This document shows positions 63,945-64,000 of a stretch of 64,000 nucleotides of DNA, in pieces. The notes below the pieces were generated by a model. That model had not been told where the DNA came from. It worked only from the letters and a program-made list of their open reading frames with translations, and did no database searches. The position numbers and the translations under genes are program-made. The DNA comes from Flavivirga rizhaonensis (GTDB taxonomy: Bacteria; Bacteroidota; Bacteroidia; Flavobacteriales; Flavobacteriaceae). Location of the stretch: contig NZ_SRSO01000010.1 of assembly GCF_004791695.1 (NCBI RefSeq), forward strand, positions 1 to 64,000, read 5' to 3'. Each line of letters starts with the position of its first letter. Position 1 is the stretch's first letter.

Positions 63945-64000
63945 AATTTGTTGTAAAATTATTTATTGCGCAAAATTAAAACAATTATTTTAAATTATCT

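Overview
The window looks like about 64 kb of a Bacteroidota chromosome, most likely a marine member of the Flavobacteriaceae. The evidence is: low GC; TAnnTTTG-type -7 promoter elements; GLPGLI, DUF4296, DUF4271 and type IX secretion (T9SS) sorting-domain proteins; DnaE carrying an N-terminal exonuclease; and the DUF4271-hemD pair. No species is named because nothing in the sequence fixes it.

Layout. 1-3.1 kb is accessory DNA: the tail of a sulfatase, two small genes sitting between inverted-repeat boundaries (a disrupted hypothetical gene and a ParD antitoxin whose ParE toxin is broken), and a decayed IS1182-family insertion sequence. After tRNA-Tyr, 3.3-10.2 kb holds a module of an outer-membrane beta-barrel protein and two GLPGLI proteins, divergent from a histidine kinase/response regulator pair. 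Three GTTAAC boxes at an exact 10-bp period lie between them. 10.4-16.1 kb has a hypothetical secreted protein, a deoxynucleoside kinase, DUF4468, a YegP-like protein and a GH31 glycosidase lipoprotein. 16.2-20.7 kb is a gene-poor, decaying segment: an oxidoreductase pseudogene, an AraC regulator, an alpha/beta hydrolase and remnants. It is bounded by intact tRNA-Asp and a degraded direct repeat of the tRNA-Asp 3' end, so it may be an old tRNA-targeted island.

20.9-40.6 kb is mostly core: DUF58 protein and M1 peptidase, a ClpP paralogue, thioredoxin, an SRPBCC-ArsR-SRPBCC operon with two operator-like palindromes, DNA polymerase III alpha, a lactonase-type propeller, rpsP-rimM, trmN6, an acyl-CoA dehydrogenase, and a 1148-residue protein that I read as a probable PPi-type PEP carboxykinase. 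41.4-44.9 kb is a Crp/Fnr-headed cluster (DUF336 protein, propeller-Dabb fusion, SDR) with a TTGA-N6-TCAA palindrome behind the regulator gene. 45-64 kb is again core: a metallophosphoesterase, Fe-S genes (ferredoxin, Nfu, Mrp), trmB-lysE-ATL, a PhoR/PhoB-like system, a minimal T9SS cargo protein, LuxE-like protein, tyrS, pyrC, a GT2 enzyme, hemD and an ATP-type pckA.

Most notable: the cassette-like boundary repeats at the left edge; the GTTAAC operator in front of the OMP/GLPGLI/two-component module; the paired operators of the ArsR operon and the Crp/Fnr cluster; the apparent coexistence of two PEP carboxykinase types; and the tRNA-Asp 3' duplication. Family assignments come from motif recognition without database searches. 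Operators and promoters are read by eye.
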